This document shows, piece after piece, positions 39,756 through 48,012 of a stretch of 64,000 nt of DNA. Source of the stretch: Henriciella sp. (GTDB lineage: Bacteria > Pseudomonadota > Alphaproteobacteria > Caulobacterales > Hyphomonadaceae); NCBI GenBank assembly GCA_013214545.1, contig JABSQB010000002.1, forward strand, positions 131,798-195,797. Direction: 5' to 3'. Under the pieces are notes generated by a model. The model saw nothing but the letters and a program-made list of their open reading frames with translations, did no database searches and was not told where the DNA came from. The translations under genes were made by a program, and so were the position numbers. The stretch's first letter is position 1; each line of letters begins with the position of its first letter.

Positions 39756-40296
39756 CAGTCTCTCCTTTCAGAGTTGATTTCAAATGTTGGCGCGCATGAA
39801 AAACGCGCGATTTGGCTGTACCGACCGGCGTTCCGGTGACAGCGGCGATCTCGTTCAGGCTGAGGCCTTCGCCGAAATAGAGCACGGCAACCAAGCGGTG
39901 ATCATCGCTCAGTTCGGCGAGCGCCTGGTCGATCTCAACCTGCAGCTCCCCGCGCGCGGGCTGACTGGGCTCAGGTGCGGCTTCCAAAGGCGCCGTGCGA
40001 GCCCGCTGGGCCTGCGCTTTGCGAATGCGGTCGACGCATTTCCGGCGCAAAATCCCGAAGGCCCAACCGGGAAACATGGCTGGGTCCGACAGGCGCGGCC
40101 AGCCCCGGCAGATGCCGGCCCAGGCCTCCTGCACGGCATCCTCGGCTTCGCTGCGATCTCGCAGCAGGCGCAAGGCGGTCCGCATCAGCCGCGGATACCA
40201 ACGCGCGGCGAGCCGGTTTGCGGCCCTGTCGTCGCCCGAACGCGCCAGGGTGACGAGCAGCTCGTCATATACGCGATCGGTTTGTTGCCTCGGCAT
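39748..40296 (-). CDS. ECF sigma factor
   Basis: The 182-residue protein has sigma region 2 (AAARWYPRLMRTALRLLRD-type block with AEDAVQEAW, then FPGWAFGILRRKCVDR) and region 4 (HRLVAVLYFGEGLSLNEIAAVTGTPVGTAKSRVFHAR). A proline-rich linker lies between. It directs RNA polymerase to a small stress regulon; target is unknown. The downstream membrane protein overlaps it by eight bases. It has no zinc anti-sigma gene nearby. Confidence 0.92.
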   Translation of the reverse strand: MPRQQTDRVYDELLVTLARSGDDRAANRLAARWYPRLMRTALRLLRDRSEAEDAVQEAWAGICRGWPRLSDPAMFPGWAFGILRRKCVDRIRKAQAQRARTAPLEAAPEPSQPARGELQVEIDQALAELSDDHRLVAVLYFGEGLSLNEIAAVTGTPVGTAKSRVFHARQHLKSTLKGETDE

Positions 40297-40434
40297 CGAA
40301 TGCTCTCCTGAAGCCAGTCATAAGGATAGTCGCCCGGACCACCAAAAAGGTTCATCCTCTCCCTGAGACATGGCTTAACGACCGATCAGAAATCAGTACT
40401 GAGTTGATCCAGAAATTTCTCAGGAGGCTGCACA

Positions 40435-41112
40435 GTGGAATATCAAGACGTGGTGATGGGGCGCCGCAGCATACGTGGCTATCAGGACAAGCCTGTCCCC
40501 AAAACAGTGATCAAGGACGTGCTGGAACTCGCCATGCGCGCACCAACTTCTTTGAACACGCAGCCCTGGAACTTCTACGTCGTGACGGGTGAACCGCTCG
40601 ACAAAATCCGGGCTGGAAATGTCGAACGCAATCTCGCCGGTGTGCCCGACATACGCGAGTTCCGCAAAGGCCCTGGTTATGAAGGAGCTCACCGCGAGCG
40701 TCAGATTGGCATCGCCATCCAACTGTTCCAAGCCATGGGCATTGAGCGCCATGACAAGGAAAAGCGTCAGGACTGGGTGCTGCGCGGGTTCCGCCAGTTC
40801 GATGCGCCCGTGTCGATCGTCGTGACCTATGACAAGTCGATCCATGGCTCTGATATCGCGCCCTTCGATTGCGGCGGCGTCGTCAATGCGCTCGTCAATG
40901 CGGCCTGGTCCAAGGGCCTTGGTTGCGTCATCAATTCACAAGGCATCATGCAATCACCTGTCGTGCGCGAACATGCGGGTATTCCGGATGATCAGGTGAT
41001 CATGATCTGCGTCGCCATGGGCTGGCCGGATGACAGCTTTCCGGCAAATGCCGTCGTCTCCAAACGCAAGTCTGTCGATGAAGGCGCCGTTTTCGTCGGG
41101 TTCGACGACTAG
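40435..41112 (+). CDS. Nitroreductase-family flavoprotein
   Basis: The 225-residue protein starts at a GTG behind CAGGAGG. It has the nitroreductase fold: the FMN-binding GRRSIRGYQDKPVP, then MRAPTSLNTQPW with the conserved Asn/Gln/Pro, and CVAMGWPDDSFPAN near the end. It likely reduces nitro or quinone compounds using NAD(P)H. Substrate is unknown. Convergent with the DsbA-like gene; the stops interlock at CTAG. Confidence 0.9.
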   Translation: MEYQDVVMGRRSIRGYQDKPVPKTVIKDVLELAMRAPTSLNTQPWNFYVVTGEPLDKIRAGNVERNLAGVPDIREFRKGPGYEGAHRERQIGIAIQLFQAMGIERHDKEKRQDWVLRGFRQFDAPVSIVVTYDKSIHGSDIAPFDCGGVVNALVNAAWSKGLGCVINSQGIMQSPVVREHAGIPDDQVIMICVAMGWPDDSFPANAVVSKRKSVDEGAVFVGFDD

Positions 41113-41681
41113 GCCGTTTCCAGGATCAGTTCTTCAACCCACGGCAAGTGTTCACGGCCAACAAAGATCTGCTCGGCAATGACATAGGCTGGCGCGCCAA
41201 CAATGCCTGCGGCTTCGGCTTCTTCCTGTGCCTTGGCCAGGGCGGCGGGCGCTGAGGCCAAATCGCCTGACAGTGAAGCGCCGCTGCGGGCGATCAGGTC
41301 ACTGACCACCGTTTCATCATTCAAGTCCGCATGATCGGACCAATACGCCTCGAACGCAGCCTGGATGAAGGGAAGCTTGTCGCCCTCCAGCTGCGCCAGC
41401 GTGCCGAGCGCCAGATCGGTCTCGCCGAGCGGATCCGGATAGCGCAGATCGATGCCCTGATACGCCGCATACTTGATTGCCAGCGCCCGCTGCGAGGCAG
41501 CGCGCACCCGGCGATGGCTTTCCCCGATAGATTCCTGTTCGCCGAGCTTCGGCACGTCGCGCTCAATGGTCTTGAACGCGCGCCAGTCAATGGCGAGACC
41601 ATGCTTCTCAGCCAGCGCCAGTGTCGGCTTCAACGCCAGATAGGCGCCCGCAGATTTGAAATCCATATAGAGCGTCAACAT
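41109..41681 (-). CDS. DsbA/GST-kappa family protein, 2-hydroxychromene-2-carboxylate isomerase-like (copy 2)
   Basis: The 190-residue thioredoxin-fold protein starts MLTLYMDFKSAGAYLAL, where the Ser-x-x-Tyr/Ala position replaces the DsbA CxxC, as in HCCA isomerases. A helical insertion with LEGDKLPFIQAAFEAYW follows, then the cis-Pro segment IVGAPAYVIAEQIFVGREHLPW. It lacks a catalytic Cys and probably uses glutathione. Its ATG shares one base with the stop of the neighbouring paralogue (TGATG). Substrate is unknown. Confidence 0.85.
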   Translation of the reverse strand: MLTLYMDFKSAGAYLALKPTLALAEKHGLAIDWRAFKTIERDVPKLGEQESIGESHRRVRAASQRALAIKYAAYQGIDLRYPDPLGETDLALGTLAQLEGDKLPFIQAAFEAYWSDHADLNDETVVSDLIARSGASLSGDLASAPAALAKAQEEAEAAGIVGAPAYVIAEQIFVGREHLPWVEELILETA

Positions 41682-42355
41682 CAGGCAATCTCGTAAGCAA
41701 TATCGGGGGCCGGTCCCTCGCGCCCGGTCAGCGCCCAGCGCAGACAAGGAATATGCTCGCGGCCAAACAGGATGTCATCGCCGAGCACATAAGTCGGAAC
41801 CCCATATATCCCGTTCGGATGAAACTGCAGCTGCAAATCATCATGCAGCGCCCGGCCCCGGCCTGAGGCATATTCTGCAAAGCCCCCAGCATCGATCCCG
41901 GCTTGTTCCAACACACCCTCGACCACGGAAATGTCTTCAATGTCGAGTTCGCGGCGCCAGAATGGCGGATACACAGCGCGAAGATAATCCGGCAGGCGCT
42001 CGCGGGCGGTCTCCATCACCCACAGGATGGCCATGTTCGGCAGGCTGGACTCCCAGATCTTCTCCGTGCCCTTGAGCATCAAACCCTGACGCTCTGCATA
42101 TCTGCGCGCGTCACGATAGGAGTATCGGATGGCGTTCCAGGTACGCTGGCTCCGCCCTTTAGATTCCACCACTTTGCCCTTCTTCTTTTCCGCTGAGCCG
42201 AGATAGCTCGGAATGTTCAGGGTCAGTGGTCGCCAATCGAATTGCAGTCCAAGCTCGGCCTCCAGCGCCAGCGTTGGTTCGATGGCGACAAAGGCGTAGG
42301 GGCTCTTGATGTCCACATAGACGATGAGCGGCGCGTCGCTTTTCAACACATGCAT
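41681..42355 (-). CDS. DsbA/GST-kappa family protein, 2-hydroxychromene-2-carboxylate isomerase-like (copy 1)
   Basis: The 224-residue protein has VYVDIKSPYAFVAIEPTLAL at the N-terminus, with Ser-Pro-Tyr at the glutathione-binding spot, a long helical insertion, and the cis-Pro region GIYGVPTYVLGDDILFGREHIP. It is a paralogue of the next gene, with the same GREH(I/L)P ending. The tandem, coupled pair may form a heterodimer, which is an inference. No ring-cleavage or naphthalene genes are nearby, so a role in aromatic breakdown is not supported by context. Confidence 0.87.
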   Translation of the reverse strand: MHVLKSDAPLIVYVDIKSPYAFVAIEPTLALEAELGLQFDWRPLTLNIPSYLGSAEKKKGKVVESKGRSQRTWNAIRYSYRDARRYAERQGLMLKGTEKIWESSLPNMAILWVMETARERLPDYLRAVYPPFWRRELDIEDISVVEGVLEQAGIDAGGFAEYASGRGRALHDDLQLQFHPNGIYGVPTYVLGDDILFGREHIPCLRWALTGREGPAPDIAYEIA

Positions 42356-42487
42356 TGCAACATCCTCACTTGCTCAATCACCCGCACCAGGCGGCTAAGG
42401 GAGGCCTTGCCACAGTCTTAATGCAGCCGTCAAAGTTTACCGCGCGGCATTTTCGAAATCTCCACTATACCCGTCTAAGTAGAAGAA

Positions 42488-43879
42488 ATGGCGGATATTT
42501 TTGCCGAGAACAATTCGGCACGTGGGGTATCAGATCGCGCGCAGCGTATCGCGTATTGGGTTTCACTGACCGGACTAGTGGCGAACACAATCTTGTTCGC
42601 TCTGTACGTTTCGAATGACAGCCTGTCAGCCTTCCTGCTCGCCAATTACATCTATTACACCCTGGCTATGTCGCTCATTGCCTGGAGCGCATATCGAAAC
42701 TGGCATTTCCGGCCGATCCTCTCTGCCGGGATCGCTGCGATCTACTTCCATATGTGGGGCACGACCTTTTTCGATGCCTGGGCCGGTCACGCGTCAATTC
42801 TCAGCTTCCCCACCCTGCTCTTTGTTCCCTTATGCATGATCCTGATTTCCGGGCCGCGCGTCTTGATGGCCTATGCAGCAACGCAGGCCATCCTCGTTTA
42901 TTGCTACATGAAGTATTTCGGCGCCGGGGTTTTCGGGTTCGATCCGACGCAAGTCGATACATCCAACTTGGCGGTGCTGCTCGCGATGATGTCTGGCATC
43001 ACGCTTTTTGTGCTCGCCATCGTGAGTTATGCGCGGCGCGCGACAGATGATCGATTGCTGCGCCTCGTGCGCGAGACGGAGCGCCTCGCGGCTCAAGATC
43101 CGCTGACAGGATTGAAAAACCGCCGCGCTTTCATGGAAGATGTCGAAGCGTTTTGGGCCAGTAAGACGCCCTTCTCAGTTGTTTTCGTTGATCTCGATCG
43201 GTTCAAGCCGCTGAATGATGAGTATGGCCACGCCGTCGGTGACAGCGTGCTTCAGACCCTAGCGTCCCGCCTGCAGGATCATCAGGCCGCGCAAACAGTT
43301 GCCCGATTTGGCGGGGATGAGTTCGCGCTCCTGATCAAGGAACAAGAGAACGATGAAGCGCTCGATGAAATCGTGCACCAGATGTACCGCCAATGCGTAT
43401 CAGAGATCGATATTGAGATCGCGAAAGTCTCTGTCGGCGCTTCGTTCGGCTATACCAAAGCCTTCGTGGATGCTGGCAGCGTCAGCGATCTGCTGCACGC
43501 CGCTGATACAGCGATGCGGCGCTGCAAGGCCAATGGCGGCGGCGTCGAGAAGTTCGACTCCGCAAAAGACGACGCAACCTTCGCGTCCACTGCGTTTGAA
43601 GATCTCTTCCGAAAAGCGCTGCGAACAGGTCAAATTCAACCCGCGCTTCAGCCTATTGTCGATGCGAAAACGCGCGAGATTGTCGGCCACGAATTGCTCG
43701 CCCGATGGGTTGAGAGCGGTTTGTCGCGCACGCCCTCTCCGGCTGAGTTCATTCCGGTCGCTGAGAAGCTTGGCCTGCTGAATGAAGTGCTTTGGATCAC
43801 TTTGAGATCAGCGCTCGCGGCCATGAAAACTCGCCCGGGCTTTCTCGCGATCAATGTGTCGCCGTCACAGCTTTCCTAG
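42488..43879 (+). CDS. GGDEF-EAL membrane protein, N-terminal part ending at an in-frame TAG
   Basis: The 463-residue reading frame has five or six transmembrane helices (residues about 23-180), a complete GGDEF domain with active motif G-G-D-E-F (275-279) and the first third of an EAL domain with E-L-L-A-R (402-406). It stops at TAG 43877-43879 right after INVSPSQLS, in the middle of an EAL strand. The same frame continues for 148 codons (next entry). If translated as is, it would have a GGDEF domain and a truncated EAL. The I-site RxxD is absent. It was evidently a single 612-residue gene. Confidence 0.88.
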   Translation: MADIFAENNSARGVSDRAQRIAYWVSLTGLVANTILFALYVSNDSLSAFLLANYIYYTLAMSLIAWSAYRNWHFRPILSAGIAAIYFHMWGTTFFDAWAGHASILSFPTLLFVPLCMILISGPRVLMAYAATQAILVYCYMKYFGAGVFGFDPTQVDTSNLAVLLAMMSGITLFVLAIVSYARRATDDRLLRLVRETERLAAQDPLTGLKNRRAFMEDVEAFWASKTPFSVVFVDLDRFKPLNDEYGHAVGDSVLQTLASRLQDHQAAQTVARFGGDEFALLIKEQENDEALDEIVHQMYRQCVSEIDIEIAKVSVGASFGYTKAFVDAGSVSDLLHAADTAMRRCKANGGGVEKFDSAKDDATFASTAFEDLFRKALRTGQIQPALQPIVDAKTREIVGHELLARWVESGLSRTPSPAEFIPVAEKLGLLNEVLWITLRSALAAMKTRPGFLAINVSPSQLS

Positions 43880-44326
43880 AGCGCGTTCGTGGACAAGCTG
43901 CAGGACACGGTCGAATCGAATGGCTTTTCGATGGACCGGATCGAACTCGAAATCACGGAACATGTCGCGTTCAGAAATCTCGACGACAATATTGCCACGC
44001 TGACGAGGGCCCGCGACCTGGGCTGCAAGATCGTGCTCGATGATTTCGGATCCGGATACTCGTCTCTGTCGCTGCTGGAAGAGCTTCCACTGGACAAAGT
44101 CAAACTGGATAAAAGCCTGCAATCCTCTAACCAGCAGCGCGGCGTGCTCGCCGCGACCATACGCCTGGCGCGGGACCTTGGGTTCCTGTGCTGCGTGGAA
44201 GGGATCGAATCTGAAGCTGCGGCGCAGTTTGCGACTGAAAAGGGTTGCCGACAAATGCAGGGCTTCTGGTTCGGCCATCCGGAAACCGTGGGTGCGGTTT
44301 TGGCACAATTGAAAATCGCTTCCTGA
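43880..44326 (+). pseudogene. C-terminal EAL domain part, in frame after the TAG of the GGDEF-EAL gene
   Basis: The 148 codons after the TAG at 43877 are in the same frame. They carry the remainder of a normal EAL domain: DRIELEITEH, IVLDDFGSGYSSLSLL (metal-binding Asp pair), KVKLDKSL with the catalytic-type Lys, and CCVEGIESEAAA with the late Glu. All are intact, so decay is recent or the stop is read through. A GTG at 43889 could start a separate EAL fragment, but no ribosome binding site stands out and it would lack the E-L-L signature. Confidence 0.85.
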
Positions 44327-44386
44327 AGCCCGGTCTTGTCGACCCACGCCGAAGCCCGCTAACCTGCCCGCTCGAGGAGGGTAGAT

Positions 44387-44812
44387 GTGCTGGAAGCGAT
44401 ACGGAATTTCGGACAAGACGGCGCGGTTCTGTTGCTCGGCCTGTCGATTGGAGCCGCCTGGGTCGTGACCATGGTCGCTCCAAATGCCTCTTATGATCAT
44501 CTGAGCGCCGGGAACGCCGATAAACATGTGCGCGAGCTGCTGAAATCTGCCTCTGACCCGATTGCAGTGATCCTGCTGGTCGCAGGTGGCCTCGCCATTC
44601 TTGGCGGCGCTTTCGTTGCCGGGATCACGTCTTTTCTCGCCGCGTTCGGGTTCTTCACCAATCGCTGGACGCTGGCGAATTTCAAACGCGGAGAGACGCC
44701 GCCTGACGCGAAAGAGAAACGCAAGGCTCAACGCGCCATTGCGGTGAGCCTTACTTTGGTCTTCGCCCTGGTCGCAGCGGTCGCTGCGGGCCTGGCATTG
44801 TTTGGAATCTAA
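44387..44812 (+). CDS. Unknown three-helix membrane protein
   Basis: The 141-residue protein starts with a GTG after GAGGAGGGTAGAT. It has hydrophobic stretches at about 12-32, 60-90 (interrupted by Gly) and 118-141. A hydrophilic, Lys-rich segment (KRGETPPDAKEKRKAQR) lies before the last helix. I do not recognise a family. Its stop TAA interlocks with the TAG of the convergent lipoprotein gene. Confidence 0.7.
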   Translation: MLEAIRNFGQDGAVLLLGLSIGAAWVVTMVAPNASYDHLSAGNADKHVRELLKSASDPIAVILLVAGGLAILGGAFVAGITSFLAAFGFFTNRWTLANFKRGETPPDAKEKRKAQRAIAVSLTLVFALVAAVAAGLALFGI

Positions 44813-45882
44813 GAAGACGGCTCTTCGGACTCGACCGGCAAGCGGTCACCGGTGAGCTCATCAATGATTTCCAAACCGACGCGCTGGTCTGACAGTTTGC
44901 GCAAGGCTTTCAGGAAATCTGCCCCGGCGGTCACCCCATCCGCACTGAACGGGATCGAAAGCTCAGCCGCTTTGGCATAATGCCCTTGCGCGCCCTGAAA
45001 GTCAGATGTCGCTTCAGCGCAGGCGCCGAGATTGTGAATCACCGCTGGTGAGTTGGGGTACTCCTCAGCCATGCCCGTCCACATCGCACAGGAGGTGATT
45101 GGATCTTTGGACGAAATCTCAAGCGCCTGTTCGAACCGTGGATCAGCCCGAACAACCGGGTCGAGCGCCTTGGTCACGAAGGTTGCCCGAACGGTCGCAT
45201 TGCGCGGGGCAATGTCATTGCGGATCGGGGTCAGCGTTTCAAACAAGGCCTCCCGCACCAAATCGGCGGGCGCATCCAGGCCGGCAAATCCGATCGAATG
45301 GAAGCCATTCAGCGTATGGCGGCCCCGCTTGCGTGCGATTTTCTTATTGTAGACGCCGTCATAGACGCCGGTTTCGTAACAGTTTTCTCGTGAAGCATCA
45401 CCGCCATAAGCGCCGGAGAAGACAACCTCACCGGTGTCTGCATCGACCAGTCGGGGATGAACCGACACGGAAACCCGCTCTTCGACACAGAGCTGTTCGA
45501 CATCAACCCGGGTCTCGCAATCGAACAAGCCGTCCCATTCGATACATTTGCTGGTGGTGTCGTGATACTCATTCCAATCATAGGAATCGATATCGATATG
45601 GCCGGTATATGTGCCCGCGGGCGTATCGCCGGGTACACCGTATTCGAAATCGGCCAATGTAAACCAGGCGGTGCCATCAAACATGGTCCGCGCGATCATC
45701 GACTCGAACTGGCTGGCATACCAGCCGCCGCCGGGTCCGCGAAAGCGATCCACCTGCACGGTGCGGGTTTCAGCGGCCGCGACGCTTTCAGGCATCAGGC
45801 GCGCTTCGTAATTAATCCCGGGGGTTGTACAGGCCGCTGCCCCAAGCAGCGCGCAAGTGGTTGCAAACAGGGTCTTTTTCAT
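44809..45882 (-). CDS. Unknown lipoprotein with TPR-like C-terminus
   Basis: The 357-residue protein has a lipobox L-L-G-A-A-A-C region (signal ending near Cys18), a beta-rich middle (residues about 35-200) with several Cys (CIEWDGLFDCETRVDVEQLC), and a C-terminal helical repeat part (SAMWTGMAEEYPNSPAVIHNLGACAEA). The middle resembles lipoproteins that assemble or export surface proteins, but no secure family match can be made. It is probably outer-membrane-anchored. Function unknown. Confidence 0.75.
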   Translation of the reverse strand: MKKTLFATTCALLGAAACTTPGINYEARLMPESVAAAETRTVQVDRFRGPGGGWYASQFESMIARTMFDGTAWFTLADFEYGVPGDTPAGTYTGHIDIDSYDWNEYHDTTSKCIEWDGLFDCETRVDVEQLCVEERVSVSVHPRLVDADTGEVVFSGAYGGDASRENCYETGVYDGVYNKKIARKRGRHTLNGFHSIGFAGLDAPADLVREALFETLTPIRNDIAPRNATVRATFVTKALDPVVRADPRFEQALEISSKDPITSCAMWTGMAEEYPNSPAVIHNLGACAEATSDFQGAQGHYAKAAELSIPFSADGVTAGADFLKALRKLSDQRVGLEIIDELTGDRLPVESEEPSS

Positions 45883-46044
45883 CGCTTTCGTCCCATTAGC
45901 TTGCAGGCGAGTGTGCGCAGCACGGCCTGAATAGTCCCTGAATAGATTAGGAAAATTAAACGGCCAAATCTTGCCGCAGCGTCAGACTTGCGAGCGCCGG
46001 GCCGAACTCGCACATACGCAGGCACCATAAATAAGGATTTCCAT

Positions 46045-47157
46045 ATGTCTGGAACTGCCCCGCTTTTCGAACCGCTGACCATTCGCGGCCTCACCATTCC
46101 CAACCGAATTGTCATGGCGCCGATGACGCGCTCTTTCTCTCCGGGCGGCGTGCCCGGCGAGAATGTTGCCGAATACTATGCCCGCCGCGGCGATGCTGAT
46201 GTCGGCCTGATTGTGACCGAAGGCACCACGGTCGGGCGCGGCGGTGCGTCGAACGATCCTAAAGTCCCGAACTTTCACAAGGATGACGCTCTGAATGGCT
46301 GGTCCAACGTGGTCAACGCGGTGCACAAGACGCCCGGCAAGGTCGCGCCTCAGCTCTGGCATGTCGGCATGATGCGCAAGCCAGGCACGGGCCCGGACCC
46401 AGACGCCATCTCTGACAGCCCGTCGGGTCGCACGCATAAAGGCAAGCAGGTTCAGCCTGAGCCAACCGAGAGCGAAGTCGATGATATGGTCATGGCCTAT
46501 GCAAATGCGGCTGGAGAGGCCAAACGCCTCGGCTTTGACGCCATCGAAATCCATGGCGCCCATGGCTACCTGATCGACGAATTCTTCTGGAATGTCATGA
46601 ACACGCGCGAAGACAAATATGGCGGCGACCTTGCCGATCGCGCCACGTTTGCGGGCGACATCATTCGCGAGTGCCGCAAACAGGTCGGCGACGATATGCC
46701 GATCATCCTGCGCTTCTCGCAGTGGAAGCAGCAGGAATACACCGCCCGCCTCGCCGAAACACCGCAAGAGCTTGAGCCGTTCCTGCAAGTCTTCGCGGAT
46801 GCAGGCGTCGATGTCCTGCACGCCAGTCAGCGCCGCTGGTGGGAGGCTGAATTCCCGGAAATCGACGGCGACGAAGGCCTCAACCTGGCCGGCTGGTGTA
46901 AGAAGATCACCGGTCTGCCTTCGATCACAGTCGGCTCTGTCGGCCTGTCATCAGACTTTATCGGCGCCTTCGCCGGACAAGGCTCCAAGACCCGTCCGAT
47001 CTCTGATGTGATTGAGCGTCTCGAAAAAGGCGAGTTCGATATGGTTGCGGTTGGCCGCGCTCTTCTGCAGGACCCTTTCTGGGCGCAGAAGATCAAGGAT
47101 GGCCGCACGGACGAGCTGGCCGATTATGACGCCAAGGCGCTCGCAACGCTGTACTAA
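46045..47157 (+). CDS. Old Yellow Enzyme family NADH:flavin oxidoreductase
   Basis: The 370-residue FMN enzyme starts with LFEPLTIRGLTIPNRIVMAPMTRSFS and has the active-site region QLWHVG, the substrate His/Asn-like FDAIEIHGAHGYLIDEFFW and a C-terminal phosphate-binding VAVGRALLQDPFWAQKIKDGR. It reduces activated C=C bonds such as those of enones or nitroesters using NAD(P)H. AAGGA lies 8 bases before the ATG. The nearby DUF3833 lipoprotein and desaturase follow on the same strand, so it may share a transcript with them. Confidence 0.93.
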   Translation: MSGTAPLFEPLTIRGLTIPNRIVMAPMTRSFSPGGVPGENVAEYYARRGDADVGLIVTEGTTVGRGGASNDPKVPNFHKDDALNGWSNVVNAVHKTPGKVAPQLWHVGMMRKPGTGPDPDAISDSPSGRTHKGKQVQPEPTESEVDDMVMAYANAAGEAKRLGFDAIEIHGAHGYLIDEFFWNVMNTREDKYGGDLADRATFAGDIIRECRKQVGDDMPIILRFSQWKQQEYTARLAETPQELEPFLQVFADAGVDVLHASQRRWWEAEFPEIDGDEGLNLAGWCKKITGLPSITVGSVGLSSDFIGAFAGQGSKTRPISDVIERLEKGEFDMVAVGRALLQDPFWAQKIKDGRTDELADYDAKALATLY

Positions 47158-47214
47158 GTCATCCAATCTCTGAGGAGGCGCGTAGACAGGGCAACAACAA
47201 GAAAGCTCAGTCCC

Positions 47215-47763
47215 ATGCGCCTCTCAGATCTCTTTGCCCCGACGCTTGCTGTCGCGACCAGCGCTGCCGTAACCACAGGCTGCGTATCTGGCCCCAATAT
47301 CGCTGAATTCACCGACGCCCCCCGCACGCTGGTGCTGGAGGAGTATTTTGAAGGCGAGACCACAGCCTACGGCATCTTCGAAGATCGCTTCGGCAAAGTC
47401 CGGCGCAGCTTCAAGGTCGACATTACAGGGACAGTTGAAGACGGCGTGCTAACGCTAGATGAGCGCTTCATCTATGATGATGGCGAGCGCGATACCCGGG
47501 TCTGGGAAATCGATATTCTCGGCGACGGAAATTATCGCGGCACCGCGGGCGACGTCCCCGATTATGCCGAAGGCAAAGTCGCTGGAAACGCCTTCAACTG
47601 GAAGTACAAAGTCGACCTGAAAGTCGGCGATAGCGTCTGGAATGTCGGGTTCGATGACTGGATGTATTTGCTGGAAGACGGCGTCCTGCTCAATCGTGCT
47701 TACGTCACCCGATTCGGGATCCGTATTGGTGAAGTGACGATCGCGTTCCAGAAGGCCTCCTAG
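47215..47763 (+). CDS. DUF3833 family lipoprotein
   Basis: The 182-residue protein has a short lipoprotein signal (SAAVTTGCVSG, Cys about residue 23) and a beta-barrel-like part with W-x-x-x-V-G-F-D-D-W and LVLEEYFEGETTAYGIFEDRFG, characteristic of DUF3833. Members are predicted lipid-binding or lipid-handling proteins in proteobacteria; function is not known. It follows the Old Yellow Enzyme gene by 57 bases and precedes a desaturase, which agrees with a membrane-lipid theme. Confidence 0.88.
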   Translation: MRLSDLFAPTLAVATSAAVTTGCVSGPNIAEFTDAPRTLVLEEYFEGETTAYGIFEDRFGKVRRSFKVDITGTVEDGVLTLDERFIYDDGERDTRVWEIDILGDGNYRGTAGDVPDYAEGKVAGNAFNWKYKVDLKVGDSVWNVGFDDWMYLLEDGVLLNRAYVTRFGIRIGEVTIAFQKAS

Positions 47764-47817
47764 GTAAACCTCCCTATCAAAAGTTGACGCCTGCGTCATT
47801 TTTTGAGATAAGGGTGT

Positions 47818-48012
47818 ATGCAACAGGTCATCAAATCGATTTTTTATCTGGGGCCCCTGCTCTTCGGGCTCGGATTTCTCGCGCCGCTCACGGCACAGAT
47901 TATTGAGGCCATGGCCTGGACACCGCCGTTTGGATTGTCCTCACTTATGACGGGTTTGATTGTTGGCGGAACACTGGGCCTGCTGGCACAAATTCGGGGG
48001 ACCTGGATATGA
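47818..48012 (+). CDS. Small two-helix membrane protein coupled to the desaturase
   Basis: The 64-residue protein has two hydrophobic helices (about LGPLLFGLGFLAPLTAQIIEA and LSSLMTGLIVGGTLGLLA). Its TGA stop overlaps the desaturase ATG (ATGA), implying translational coupling. I do not recognise a family. It may assist or regulate the desaturase; that is inference from overlap alone. Confidence 0.72.
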   Translation: MQQVIKSIFYLGPLLFGLGFLAPLTAQIIEAMAWTPPFGLSSLMTGLIVGGTLGLLAQIRGTWI

